From: an uncultured Algibacter sp.
GTDB taxonomy: Bacteria > Bacteroidota > Bacteroidia > Flavobacteriales > Flavobacteriaceae
Reading direction: 5' to 3'
DNA: 64,000 nucleotides
Assembly (NCBI GenBank): GCA_937958265.1
Contig: CALGNX010000011.1
Span: forward strand, 62,001 to 126,000
Both the position numbers and the translations under genes were made by a program. This document shows positions 1 through 8,573 of this stretch, in pieces; position 1 is the stretch's first letter; each line of letters opens with the position of its first letter. The notes beneath the pieces were generated by a model, which worked only from the letters and a program-made list of their open reading frames with translations, was not told the origin of the DNA and did not search any database.

Positions 1-297
1 TGATGTAATTTGTTCGGTTAACACTAGGCTCATTACTTTTGCTAACGCTATAGGGTTGTGCGTTGTAATATCTTTTCCGTTAATTTTTATGGTACCATTT
101 AAAGCATTTTGAACATTGGAGAGTGTTCTTAAAAGTGTTGATTTTCCAATACCATTGGCACCAATTAAACCAACTAACTCACCCTTTTTTAATTCAATAT
201 TTATATTTGAAGCAATAATGGTTTTTACCTTTTTTGAAGTATAACCTATGGATAAGTTTGTTGTTTTTAAAATGCTATGTCCCGTTGCTTTTTCCAT
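1..297 (-). CDS. btuD: BtuD-like ABC transporter ATP-binding protein, 3' part cut off by window edge
   Basis: Only the first 99 codons are present. The reading frame starts at an ATG at 297 and runs off the left edge. The Walker A motif GANGIGKST is visible about 40 residues in, followed by the usual Leu-rich helix. The protein would be the cytoplasmic ATPase of a FecE/BtuD-type importer. Its gene lies 19 nt after the permease gene, in the same direction, in an operon of corrinoid salvage genes, so cobalamin is the likely cargo. The family also serves haem and ferric siderophores, and the sequence alone does not separate these. Walker B and the signature motif lie outside the window. Confidence 0.9.
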   Translation of the reverse strand, partial: MEKATGHSILKTTNLSIGYTSKKVKTIIASNINIELKKGELVGLIGANGIGKSTLLRTLSNVQNALNGTIKINGKDITTHNPIALAKVMSLVLTEQITS

Positions 298-316
298 TTG
301 TTTTTTCTTTTGAAAA

Positions 317-1345
317 TTAGAACATCATTTTGCGTTGTCTTATTAATAACCAAACAACAATTGGAGCACCAAATAATGAAGTTATTGCGTTAATGGGTAA
401 TGTGTAATCGCTACGAGGTAATTGGGCTATAGTATCGCAAATTAGCATAATAATAGCACCAATTAAAAAAACTGCTAGTAATAGTGTTTTATGGTTGGAA
501 CTGTTAAAAATTTGTCTTGAAATATGCGGAATTGCAAGCCCTACAAAAGCAATAGGCCCCACAAAAGCAGTGATAGATCCTGCAAGTAGGCTTGTAGAAA
601 TTACAATTACTAATCTGCTTTGTTTTATGTTTAGCCCAATACTTTTAGCATAATTTTCCCCTAATAATAATGAGTTCAGACTTTTAATACTACTTAAACT
701 AAGTACAATACCAATTATGTAAATACTAGATAAAATAAATAGCTCATGCCACGATAAATTACCTAAACTACCAAAACCCCAAAACACATATTGTTGTAGC
801 TCTTCGGCTGAACTAAAATAGGAAAGCACATTTACAATAGCAGCAGATATGCTACCAAACATAAGACCGATAATAAGGATAGCCATAGCATCTCTTACTT
901 TTACAGAAATAACTAAAACACTTAACATAACTAAAAAACTACCTAGAGTTGCTGCTGCTATAATAGTCCATTTTGAAACTAAAGCACCAAGTAAAAAACC
1001 TCCAAAAAGCGATGCGCCTAGAGTTACAACAGCAACGCCAAGGCTTGCGCCAGAGGTAATACCTAAAACAAAAGGGCCAGCAAGTGGATTTTTAAATAAG
1101 GTTTGCATCATTAATCCAGAAATTCCTAAGCCAGAACCAACTACTATGGCAGTAAATGCTTTAGGTAGTCTGTAATCTAATATAATGTATTGCCAAGATG
1201 TATTTTCGATGGTTGAAAATAGGCTGTTAAATATGGCTATGTTAGGAATGGAAACAGAGCCTAGACTTATATTTATAAAAAACATAAGGACTAAAAAAAG
1301 ACCTAATAATATGAAATACGTTTTATGGGTTTTGTTGTTTTCCAA
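317..1345 (-). CDS. btuC: FecCD/BtuC-type ABC transporter permease
   Basis: This 342-residue, strongly hydrophobic protein has the length and helix spacing of the BtuC/FecCD permease family (about ten membrane segments). It carries the family motif FVGLAIPHISR near residue 270. It would form the inner-membrane channel that moves corrinoid from the periplasmic binding protein into the cytoplasm. The start at 1345 directly abuts the stop of the binding-protein gene, and the ATPase gene follows after 19 nt, so the three form the usual BtuF-C-D order. Assignment to B12 rather than siderophore or haem comes from the adjacent cob genes, not from the protein itself. Confidence 0.93.
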   Translation of the reverse strand: MENNKTHKTYFILLGLFLVLMFFINISLGSVSIPNIAIFNSLFSTIENTSWQYIILDYRLPKAFTAIVVGSGLGISGLMMQTLFKNPLAGPFVLGITSGASLGVAVVTLGASLFGGFLLGALVSKWTIIAAATLGSFLVMLSVLVISVKVRDAMAILIIGLMFGSISAAIVNVLSYFSSAEELQQYVFWGFGSLGNLSWHELFILSSIYIIGIVLSLSSIKSLNSLLLGENYAKSIGLNIKQSRLVIVISTSLLAGSITAFVGPIAFVGLAIPHISRQIFNSSNHKTLLLAVFLIGAIIMLICDTIAQLPRSDYTLPINAITSLFGAPIVVWLLIRQRKMMF

Positions 1346-2527
1346 TTAGTTTAACTTTTTGAAAAAGTAGTTTTCATAATTATTTAATAATCCAGGATGT
1401 GCAATAGTAATTAAATCTTTTAAAATTATATCGGGTCTTAAAGGGCCAAGCTCATAATACAATAAGCCACCAGTTTTTCCTATTTTGTTAGTGTATGAAT
1501 ATATGTTATTCGTTTTAAAAGCATTAAAATAAGTATAGCCTAAGTTTTGTTCTTGCATTTGTAATTTGTTTTCAAAAAGGCCAACACCAATCCATAATTT
1601 TGCTTGATTGGCTTTTTCTAAAACGTTTTCAAAATTTAACTTTAAGCTACCTGTGTCATTGTTATTTTTCCAAATATAATTAGTCTTGGCATCTTCTAAA
1701 AATTTCGCTACAAAACTTTTTCCGCCAGGTACATACCAAATATCCTTAAACATAGATCCTGAAAATACAGTAGGTTTTTTGGTTATATGCGCTACTATGT
1801 TTTTTGTTTCTAAATAATTAGACTCAATGGTGTTAAAAATTTTATTGGCTTCTTCATTTTTATTAAAAAAAGCAGCTATAAATTTTATCCATTCAGCTCT
1901 GCCAAGAGGCTCGTTTTCTGTCCAGGCACCATCCAGAACTAAGGGTATTCCAAATTTTTTTATTTGATCTAGTTTTTTATTATTCCCATTTACAGCAAAC
2001 CCGATAACCAATTCTGGTTTTAAATCGAGCAGTAGCTCCATGTTCATCTCTAATGCATTATTTAAATCTTTAATTTCACCATTGTCAACACGGATACGTG
2101 TTTTTTCCGATGAAATTAAGCGCGTATTAGGGAATCCCATTAATTTATCATCAATTTTCAAATATTCTAATGCAGGAATATTTGTTGTGGACATGACTAC
2201 AATTTTGTTGATTGGTAACTTTATAATAATATCTTGAGCATTATGTTTTGGTACAGCCTGTCCTTCATAAATTAAAAGATATTTAAATGTTTTTTTGCTA
2301 TTAGGCCAAGGTGAAGTTACAGTAATTTCTTTGTGTGTTTTATAATAGTTTATGGTGAACCCTTTGGCATATTTTATTGGTTCTTTATAAATTTCCGTTT
2401 TAAAAGCTTCTTTATTGGGACTTTCATTGTTTTTACATGATAGAAAAACAAATAAACAGGTAGCTAAAACAAAGATGAAACGCATATTATAATATAGTTT
2501 TTTTAAAATAGAGATTAAAAATTTCAT
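1346..2527 (-). CDS. btuF: BtuF-like periplasmic corrinoid-binding lipoprotein
   Basis: This is a substrate-binding protein of the PBP2/TroA-like class (393 residues) for the BtuC/BtuD pair encoded next. The N-terminus has a hydrophobic segment ending in LFVFLSC, a lipobox, so the mature protein is probably lipid-anchored. The middle holds the usual two-lobe pattern: IPALEYLKIDDKLMGFP early, then DLKPELVIG, then GKSFVAKFLEDAKTNY. An in-frame ATG at 2485 would give a more compact signal peptide (MRFIFVLATCLFVFLSC); the start at 2527 sits 7 nt after the upstream stop and fits tight operon coupling. Both starts are possible. Corrinoid as ligand is inferred from context. Confidence 0.88.
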   Translation of the reverse strand: MKFLISILKKLYYNMRFIFVLATCLFVFLSCKNNESPNKEAFKTEIYKEPIKYAKGFTINYYKTHKEITVTSPWPNSKKTFKYLLIYEGQAVPKHNAQDIIIKLPINKIVVMSTTNIPALEYLKIDDKLMGFPNTRLISSEKTRIRVDNGEIKDLNNALEMNMELLLDLKPELVIGFAVNGNNKKLDQIKKFGIPLVLDGAWTENEPLGRAEWIKFIAAFFNKNEEANKIFNTIESNYLETKNIVAHITKKPTVFSGSMFKDIWYVPGGKSFVAKFLEDAKTNYIWKNNNDTGSLKLNFENVLEKANQAKLWIGVGLFENKLQMQEQNLGYTYFNAFKTNNIYSYTNKIGKTGGLLYYELGPLRPDIILKDLITIAHPGLLNNYENYFFKKLN

Positions 2528-2534
2528 ACAATAG

Positions 2535-3101
2535 CTAAGCTGTAATTTGTGTTATTAATGTAATATTTTTATCTGTTTTTTTTAGATGAATTACATCGCC
2601 GTAATTTATTTTAATATTAAAGGAGTCTTTTAATTCAATATTTAATAATGTGGATAAAAAAGCTCTAATTGGTCCGGCGTGAGATATTATTATTATGTTT
2701 TGATTGGTTTCTGAATTTAAAATATCATTAAAACATAATTGTACTCGTAAAGCTAATGCTTTGTACGATTCGCCTTGGGTTACAGGCACATTAACAAAAT
2801 CTGTCATCCAAGGGTTTATTTCTTCTTCGGGTATAGCCTTCCAAGGTTTTAATTCCCAACTTCCAAAGTTAAGCTCCTTAAGGCGGTCATCGTATTTTGG
2901 AGTGCTGTTAAAGTGTTTAGCCAATAGCGCACAACGTTTTAAAGGGCTAGAGATTACTTTAAAACCACCTGTATTTGGTATTTGTTTTGCTATGTCTTTA
3001 AATTCGGTTTCATAACCATCAACCAGATCTAAATCACTTTGACCGTAACAAATGCCTTTTTCAATTTTTGGTGTGGTATGCCTAATTAAATATATTTCCA
3101 T
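2535..3101 (-). CDS. cobC: Histidine phosphatase, probable alpha-ribazole phosphatase
   Basis: The protein is 188 residues long and belongs to the histidine phosphatase (phosphoglycerate mutase-like) superfamily. The phospho-acceptor motif RHTTP lies at residues 7-11 and the second catalytic histidine is in ISHAGPIRAF near the C-terminus. CobC removes the phosphate from alpha-ribazole phosphate, or from adenosylcobalamin phosphate, in nucleotide-loop assembly. The gene overlaps cobS by 16 nt and is followed 7 nt later by the btuF-like gene. The superfamily has many substrates, so CobC function rests mainly on its place among cobU, cobT and cobS. Confidence 0.88.
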   Translation of the reverse strand: MEIYLIRHTTPKIEKGICYGQSDLDLVDGYETEFKDIAKQIPNTGGFKVISSPLKRCALLAKHFNSTPKYDDRLKELNFGSWELKPWKAIPEEEINPWMTDFVNVPVTQGESYKALALRVQLCFNDILNSETNQNIIIISHAGPIRAFLSTLLNIELKDSFNIKINYGDVIHLKKTDKNITLITQITA

Positions 3102-3847
3102 AATACAATAACACTAATATAAAACATAACTTCTGTTAATTGTTGCACAGCGCCTGCACAATCTCCGGTTTGTCCTCCAATCCATTTTTTAAATTTACCA
3201 CCTAAATACATTTTAGCTAAATAACAGGGTATTAAGGTTAAAAATATAAAAGGCGTACCGAATAGAAATAGTGGTAAAATTCCAAAAATACCACTTGTAA
3301 TTACCATATTTACCGTAATACTTTTAGCTGCAGGTTTTGCTTTACTATCGTTTGTATCTCTAACGTATGCATGTGTGTAAATTAATGTTGTTGCTATAAA
3401 CCTACTTACGCTATGCCCTGAAATAATAGTAAGTGGTATTATATGTGTTGGTAATGCGTTTAATGCAGCAAATTTTACAGCAAGTATTAAAATTAATCCT
3501 GTTACACCGTAAGTTCCTAATCTAGAATCCTTCATAATAAGGAGGATTTTTTCTTTGGTCCAGCCGCCACCAAAGCCGTCACAGACGTCTGCAAAGCCAT
3601 CTTCATGAAAAGCACCTGTGGTATAAATTGTAGAAATTACACTTAACAAAAGAGCTGTTTCAACAGGAAGAAATAAAGATGTACTATAAAAAATAAGAGC
3701 ACCAATAGTACCAACAATAATACCTACTAACGAAAAATATTTAGCACTTTTTTCAAGATAATATGCGCTGTGATCGACCCATTTCGGACAAGGAATCCGG
3801 GTAAAAAACATCATAGCAGTTAGGAATATTTGGAGTTCTTTTTTCAT
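3086..3847 (-). CDS. cobS: Adenosylcobinamide-GDP ribazoletransferase (cobalamin synthase)
   Basis: This integral membrane protein (253 residues) joins adenosylcobinamide-GDP to alpha-ribazole or its phosphate, the last assembly step of cobalamin. Family hallmarks are the N-terminal FLTAMMFFTRIPCP, the loop FHEDGFADVCDGFGGG with its acidic, metal-binding residues around residue 80-90, and GGQTGDCAGAVQQLTE near the C-terminus. The length is normal. The gene lies 5 nt after cobT and overlaps the phosphatase gene by 16 nt, which suggests translational coupling. Confidence 0.97.
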   Translation of the reverse strand: MKKELQIFLTAMMFFTRIPCPKWVDHSAYYLEKSAKYFSLVGIIVGTIGALIFYSTSLFLPVETALLLSVISTIYTTGAFHEDGFADVCDGFGGGWTKEKILLIMKDSRLGTYGVTGLILILAVKFAALNALPTHIIPLTIISGHSVSRFIATTLIYTHAYVRDTNDSKAKPAAKSITVNMVITSGIFGILPLFLFGTPFIFLTLIPCYLAKMYLGGKFKKWIGGQTGDCAGAVQQLTEVMFYISVIVLWKYI

Positions 3848-3852
3848 ATTTA

Positions 3853-4884
3853 TTATGCATTTTCTTCGCTAATTCCAGCACTTTCAAAACTTGCCATATT
3901 ATTTAAAAAAGCAACGGCTGCTCTTAATAAAGGTATTGCTAACGCAGCACCTGTACCTTCACCCAAATGCAAACCTAAAGAAAGTAGTGGCTTGGCATTT
4001 AAAAAAGCTAACATTTTTTCATGGCCTTGCTCGTTAGAGTTGTGGGCAAAGACACAATAATCTAGTATGTTTTTATTTATAGATTGTGCAGCCAATAAAG
4101 CTGCTGTAACTATAAAACCATCAATAACAATAACCATTTTTAATTCGGCAGCTTTTAAAAGGGCACCGCAAAGCATAACTATTTCAAAGCCACCAAAAGT
4201 GGCTAAAGCCTCAAGCGGTGTTTTGGGTTTGTGTGTGTTATACACAGCCTCAAGAATATTACTTTTTTTAGAAATACCTTCCTCATTTAACCCTGTGCCA
4301 GAGCCTACACAGGATGTAATAGGTGTATTTGTAAAATAGGCCATAAGTAGTGCCGCAGATGAGGTGTTGCTTATACCCATCTCTCCAAAACCTATAGTAT
4401 TACAACCGTTACTGCGTATTTTTGAAACAATGGCACCTGCCTTAGTCATGGCTTCGTGGCATTGTTCTATGTGCATAGCGGGTTCATTTTGGTAATTTTT
4501 TGTTCCAAAATCAATTTTACTATGTATAATATTTAGTTCTTTTTCAAAGGTATGATTAACGCCCGCATCAACTACTTTTAAGCTTACATTATTTACAGAA
4601 CTAAAGGCATTAATAGCTGCGCCGCCATTTGCAAAATTGTAAACCATTTGTGCGGTTACTTGCTGCGGAAACGGGTTAACTTCACCATTTTTAGCAATAC
4701 CATGGTCGGCTGCAAAAACAACAATAGTTGGGTCTAGTATTTGTGGTGTTTCAGTTTGTTGAATGCATCCTATTTTATAGGCTAAATCTTCAAGACTACC
4801 AAGCGATCCTATAGGTTTTGTTTTTTGGTCTATTTTATTTTTAAGTGTAGTTTTTAGTGTGCTAGGTTTTGCTTTTTTAGTCAT
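3853..4884 (-). CDS. cobT: Nicotinate-nucleotide-dimethylbenzimidazole phosphoribosyltransferase
   Basis: CobT activates the lower-ligand base by transferring ribose phosphate from nicotinate mononucleotide to dimethylbenzimidazole or a related base. The protein has 343 residues, the usual length. Visible signatures are the N-terminal KTKPIGSLGSLE, the glycine-rich FAADHGIAKNGEVNPFPQ, GFGEMGISNTSSAA, and LGLHLGEGTGAALA, which holds the catalytic glutamate, near the C-terminus. Its ATG overlaps the cobU stop codon by one base. No genes for making dimethylbenzimidazole are visible, so the base is probably imported or made elsewhere. Confidence 0.97.
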   Translation of the reverse strand: MTKKAKPSTLKTTLKNKIDQKTKPIGSLGSLEDLAYKIGCIQQTETPQILDPTIVVFAADHGIAKNGEVNPFPQQVTAQMVYNFANGGAAINAFSSVNNVSLKVVDAGVNHTFEKELNIIHSKIDFGTKNYQNEPAMHIEQCHEAMTKAGAIVSKIRSNGCNTIGFGEMGISNTSSAALLMAYFTNTPITSCVGSGTGLNEEGISKKSNILEAVYNTHKPKTPLEALATFGGFEIVMLCGALLKAAELKMVIVIDGFIVTAALLAAQSINKNILDYCVFAHNSNEQGHEKMLAFLNAKPLLSLGLHLGEGTGAALAIPLLRAAVAFLNNMASFESAGISEENA

Positions 4885-5387
4885 TATTTTAATGTTAATG
4901 GTATTCCAGATATCATTACAGTTGCTTTGTTGGCATGTTTTGCAATATGTTGATTCATCCAGCCCTGAAGCTCGGTAAACTTTCTTCCAACCTCAGTTTG
5001 TGCATGCACGCCCATTCCAATTTCATTAGAAATGATAAGTATTGTAGCTTCTATATTTAAAAGTTTATCAAATTCGGCTTTTGCTAAAGCTAAACAAAGT
5101 TCAACATCGTTTTTAGTATCTACGTAAAAATTGGTAAGCCATAATGTAACGCAATCGATAACGACTACATCATTTTTTTTAATAACAGAGGCGAGGTGTT
5201 TTTCTTCTTCAACACAAGTCCAACAGGTATCTCTATCGGCTATGTGGCGATCTATTCTTTTGCGATGATCTAAATCCCAAATGCGCGATGTTGCTATGTA
5301 TTTCGGGTTTTTTGAAACCGACAGAGCATATTTTTCAGCAAAGCTACTTTTACCAGAACGTTCACCACCAGTGATGTAATAAATCAT
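4884..5387 (-). CDS. cobU: Adenosylcobinamide kinase / guanylyltransferase
   Basis: This bifunctional cytoplasmic enzyme (167 residues) phosphorylates adenosylcobinamide and then transfers GMP from GTP. The P-loop GGERSGKSS is at residues 7-15, and the HRKRIDRHIADR segment places the probable GMP-accepting histidine near residue 48. A conserved VVIDCVTLWLTN and SNEIGMGVHAQTEVGR follow. It is the first gene of the leftward run cobU-cobT-cobS-cobC-btuF-btuC-btuD. No cobalamin riboswitch is visible in its 93-nt upstream gap, which it shares with a divergent gene. Confidence 0.97.
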   Translation of the reverse strand: MIYYITGGERSGKSSFAEKYALSVSKNPKYIATSRIWDLDHRKRIDRHIADRDTCWTCVEEEKHLASVIKKNDVVVIDCVTLWLTNFYVDTKNDVELCLALAKAEFDKLLNIEATILIISNEIGMGVHAQTEVGRKFTELQGWMNQHIAKHANKATVMISGIPLTLK

Positions 5388-5427
5388 AATTTTAAATTAT
5401 TTGGCAAAGGTTAAAAACATTTTTCAA

Positions 5428-5459
5428 TTGGGAAAGGTATCGTAATAAATGTATTTTTG
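5428..5459 (+). promoter_or_regulatory. Bacteroidota-type promoter for the 5481 gene
   Basis: TTG at 5428-5430 is followed after 21 nt by TATTTTTG at 5452-5459, a match to the TTG / TAnnTTTG sigma pattern of this phylum. A start around 5465 would leave a leader of about 15 nt before the ATG at 5481. This supports that start codon and leaves no room for a riboswitch. Confidence 0.7.
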
Positions 5460-5480
5460 CTTTTATAATTTACTATATTT

Positions 5481-6419
5481 ATGAAAGTTTGTTCTTTTAT
5501 GCCTGCCGTTACTCAAATGATTTATGATATGGGTTTGCAAGATATGTTAGATGGTGTAACTTTTGAGTGTTCTGAAACAGCGCGCTCCGAAAAACAAATT
5601 GCAATACGTTATAAGCTAGAAGGAAAAACATTAACCAGCGATGAGATAAATACTATTTTCTCGAAAACAAAAGCCGAAGGTGGCACTCTGTATTATGTAG
5701 ATGAGCCAGTTTTAAAAAAAATTGCGCCAGACATAATTTTTACACAAGATGTTTGCGATGTTTGCCAGATTGATACAGAGCGTGTTTCAAAATCTGCTTA
5801 TAAATTACCTAAAATACCCGAACTTATCTCTATAACGCCAAATGGTTTGGACGATGTTTTTGAAAACGCACTAACCATAGCAAAGGCTTTAGGTAAACCA
5901 GAAATTGGGATAGCCTATGTAGATGCTTTAAAAGATAGAATACGTAAAATTATAGATATACAAAGGGCTAACAATATATTGCCTAAAAGTGTAATGTTAT
6001 TGGAATGGATAAATCCAATGTTTAATTGTGGCCACTGGATTCCTCATCAAATCGCTTATGCTGGCGGTGTGGATATGTTATCGCATCCATCTGGTGATAG
6101 TGTTGTAATACCTTGGGAGAAAATTGCTAAGTATAACCCAGAAGTATTAATTATTGCACCATGCGGTTATAATATTGAAACAACACTAAAGGATATGAAG
6201 TTTTTAGAGGATAAGCCAGAGTGGGCTTCCCTTAAAGCTGTTAAAAATGAGCGTGTTTTTATAGCCAATTTTGAAATGTTTACTCAATCCTCGGCTGGTA
6301 CTTTGGTAAATGGTATTGAATGTTTAATGGCCATGATACATCCCAATATTTATAAAGTATCAAAACAATTAGCGTCAAACTTTATAAATTATAAATTGGA
6401 TTTAGTTGCTAAAATGTAA
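5481..6419 (+). CDS. BtuF-like cobalamin-binding protein without signal peptide
   Basis: This protein (312 residues) has the fold signature of ABC substrate-binding proteins of the BtuF/FhuD class (SFMPAVTQMIYDMGLQDMLDGV, then a central helix, then ALKAVKNERVFIANFE). Unlike the lipoprotein at 1346, it starts directly with the first beta strand: there is no signal peptide or lipobox. An in-frame stop at 5466-5468 and a promoter ending at 5459 rule out a longer N-terminus. A CDVC motif sits at residues 92-95 and FNCGHW in the second lobe. Its place between cobU and the riboswitch-controlled btuB gene points to a corrinoid ligand. A cytoplasmic binding or handling role is inference; the protein could instead have lost export. 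Confidence 0.85.
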   Translation: MKVCSFMPAVTQMIYDMGLQDMLDGVTFECSETARSEKQIAIRYKLEGKTLTSDEINTIFSKTKAEGGTLYYVDEPVLKKIAPDIIFTQDVCDVCQIDTERVSKSAYKLPKIPELISITPNGLDDVFENALTIAKALGKPEIGIAYVDALKDRIRKIIDIQRANNILPKSVMLLEWINPMFNCGHWIPHQIAYAGGVDMLSHPSGDSVVIPWEKIAKYNPEVLIIAPCGYNIETTLKDMKFLEDKPEWASLKAVKNERVFIANFEMFTQSSAGTLVNGIECLMAMIHPNIYKVSKQLASNFINYKLDLVAKM

Positions 6420-6437
6420 AAAAATAGCATACTTTCG
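6406..6437 (+). promoter_or_regulatory. Probable promoter of the riboswitch-btuB transcript
   Basis: TTG at 6406-6408, inside the end of the preceding gene, and TACTTTCG at 6430-6437 are 21 nt apart. The second box differs from TAnnTTTG at one position. A start near 6444 would fall just before the first stem of the riboswitch aptamer. Confidence 0.5.
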
Positions 6438-6447
6438 CGCCGAATTT

Positions 6448-6694
6448 TGGTTTTTCTCTATGTTTAGGTAATGGAGAAAATTAAAAGGGAATCTGGTGCG
6501 ACTCATAAATTGTTTATTCCAGAACTGTTCCCGCAACTGTAAGTTTATGCACAAGGTTATTGTGCACCTCTTAATGGATGTTATTAACTTCAAAACCACT
6601 GGTGTTTACACTGGGAAGGTATTTTAACATAAAACAAGTCAGGAGACCTGCCACTTTTCTTAATTAATAAATAAAACTTTCGGGATAAAAGTTT
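6448..6694 (+). ncRNA. Cobalamin riboswitch and expression platform upstream of btuB
   Basis: The aptamer core is clear. GGTGCGACTC (6495-6504) and CCCGCAACTGTAA (6530-6542) are conserved junction segments; CCACTGG and ACTGGGAAGG follow at 6597-6618; the B12 box AGTCAGGAGACCTGCC lies at 6637-6652. Between the aptamer and the start codon at 6702 a small hairpin forms from AAACTTT (6674-6680) and AAAGTTT (6688-6694). There is no T-run terminator, so control is probably by blocking translation initiation. High cobalamin should shut off the btuB and BtuG-like genes downstream. Confidence 0.95.
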
Positions 6695-6701
6695 CGTTAT
6701 T

Positions 6702-8570
6702 ATGAAGAAAGCGTTAGTCACATTTGTACTATTATGGGTATGCTTATTGTCCTTTTCTCAAAATGATTCTATAAATCGTTTGGAGGAAGTTTGGATACAG
6801 GCTGATAGGAAGTTGGAAAAACATTCTGTGGGTTATAAAGTCATAACATTAAACGATTCTTTAATTCAAAGAAACCCAGAATCTTTTACCGCTTTATTAC
6901 GTTTTAATACACCTATATATTTAAGAGAATTTGGAGCAGGCGGCACAAGTTCTGCTAGTTTTAGAGGAACAAGCGCCTCGAATACTGCCGTAATCTGGAA
7001 TGGCATTAATATCAATTCAATTAACAATGGTCAAACAGGATTTAACTCACTAACTGTTAGTTTGTTTGACGCTATTGATGTAAGAAGCGGTGGTGGCAGC
7101 ATTGAATATGGCTCAGGGGCCGTTGGAGGTACCATCCATTTAAATGATAATTTGAAATTTTCAGATAAAAAATGTGTAAAAAATCAAGTGGTATCCACTA
7201 TTGGAAGTTTTGAAACGTATCAAAACCTATATAAGTTTAAATTAACGGATAATAAGTTAGCGCTAAACTTTGGAGTATCCTACAATCAATCTGAAAATAA
7301 TTACAAGCTTTTAGATACTGAATTTAGAAACTTTAACGGTGCCTTTAAAAACCTTGGATTTAATGCTAGTGGTGCTTTTTTATTATCTAATTATTCAAAT
7401 TTAAAATTTTATACTGCCAATTATAGTGGCGAACGTTTTTTTTCGGGTGAATTACCAAACCCCTTAGCCGCTAATGATAAATATCAAGATTTTAATCATA
7501 GAAACTTGTTGATTTATACCAATGAAGTATCAATGTTAAAACACGAAGTTCAATTGGCTCATTTAATGCAAGAATATAGGTTTTTTGATGATCGTGAAGC
7601 AGATGCTTTTAATTTTGGCAAATCAAACCAATATTTAGTAAGGTATAACGCTTCTTTAAGTATCGCTAAATGGTACGCTAATATTTTTTCTTATCTAGAA
7701 TATGAATCTGCTTTTGGGAAAACAGATCAAATTGAAGAAAGAAACAGACAACAACTGTCTCAATCTTTTGTGTACAAACAAAACCTTAAAAGTGTTGCGT
7801 TTTTTGAAGCTAAAATTAGAAAAGATTTTAATTCTGATTATGAGGTCCCGTTTACTCACGCTTTAGGGTTAAAAATTAAGCCTTTAAAAAATCTTTTTAT
7901 AAGGGCTAATACATCTAAAAATTATAGGGTGCCCACCTATAATGATTTGTTTTGGCCAGGACAAGGCAACCTAGAGTTAACACCCGAAACATCCAAACAA
8001 TTTGAAGTAGGGGTTGGCTATAAAAACAACACGATTTCTGTGGATATAGCAACGTTTCAAATTTATGCAAAAGATAAAATTGTTTGGACTCCTAATGGAG
8101 ATTTAGATAGACCCGGAATTTGGGTTCCTATAAATTTAAGGCAAGTGAATAATAAAGGTGTAGAGTTTGTTTTTTCTTATGATGAAAGCTTTAATAAACA
8201 TAACTTTCAATTTGATTTAAATTATAGTTATGTACAAGCTATAGATGAGAGGACTGATAAGCAAGTTATTTTTGTGCCTAAGCATCTATCAAATTTAAGT
8301 TTGGGTTATAATTTTAAGCGCTTTAGTTTTTTTAGCCAACAGGTATATAATGGAAAAGTATATACAACAGAAAGTAATTCGGAAGATTTTTTGTTGCCAA
8401 GTATTTTTATTGTAAACACAGGTATGGAGTACAAGCTTTTAAATAAAAAGGGCAAACAATTAATTATAGGTCTTAAATGCAATAATTTGCTTAATAAAAA
8501 TTATGTGTCACAACCTAGGCGACCAATGCCTAACAGAAATTTTAATTTTAATATAAACTATAAATTTTAA
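6702..8570 (+). CDS. btuB: TonB-dependent cobalamin receptor, BtuB type
   Basis: This outer-membrane receptor (622 residues) begins with a signal peptide (MKKALVTFVLLWVCLLSFSQ). A plug domain follows up to about residue 160, with ASFRGTSASNTAVIWNGI and SIEYGSGAVGGTIHL as typical plug motifs. The rest is a beta barrel ending in aromatic residues (NFNFNINYKF), as expected for BAM insertion. There is no N-terminal carboxypeptidase-like domain as in SusC proteins, which fits the smaller BtuB class. Control by the cobalamin riboswitch directly upstream identifies the substrate. The next gene starts 3 nt after its stop and is surely co-transcribed. Confidence 0.95.
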   Translation: MKKALVTFVLLWVCLLSFSQNDSINRLEEVWIQADRKLEKHSVGYKVITLNDSLIQRNPESFTALLRFNTPIYLREFGAGGTSSASFRGTSASNTAVIWNGININSINNGQTGFNSLTVSLFDAIDVRSGGGSIEYGSGAVGGTIHLNDNLKFSDKKCVKNQVVSTIGSFETYQNLYKFKLTDNKLALNFGVSYNQSENNYKLLDTEFRNFNGAFKNLGFNASGAFLLSNYSNLKFYTANYSGERFFSGELPNPLAANDKYQDFNHRNLLIYTNEVSMLKHEVQLAHLMQEYRFFDDREADAFNFGKSNQYLVRYNASLSIAKWYANIFSYLEYESAFGKTDQIEERNRQQLSQSFVYKQNLKSVAFFEAKIRKDFNSDYEVPFTHALGLKIKPLKNLFIRANTSKNYRVPTYNDLFWPGQGNLELTPETSKQFEVGVGYKNNTISVDIATFQIYAKDKIVWTPNGDLDRPGIWVPINLRQVNNKGVEFVFSYDESFNKHNFQFDLNYSYVQAIDERTDKQVIFVPKHLSNLSLGYNFKRFSFFSQQVYNGKVYTTESNSEDFLLPSIFIVNTGMEYKLLNKKGKQLIIGLKCNNLLNKNYVSQPRRPMPNRNFNFNINYKF

Positions 8571-8573
8571 ACA

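Noticed and set aside
6402-6599. 65-codon minus-strand frame across the riboswitch
   Set aside because: It lies over the conserved cobalamin aptamer on the other strand and has no protein signature.
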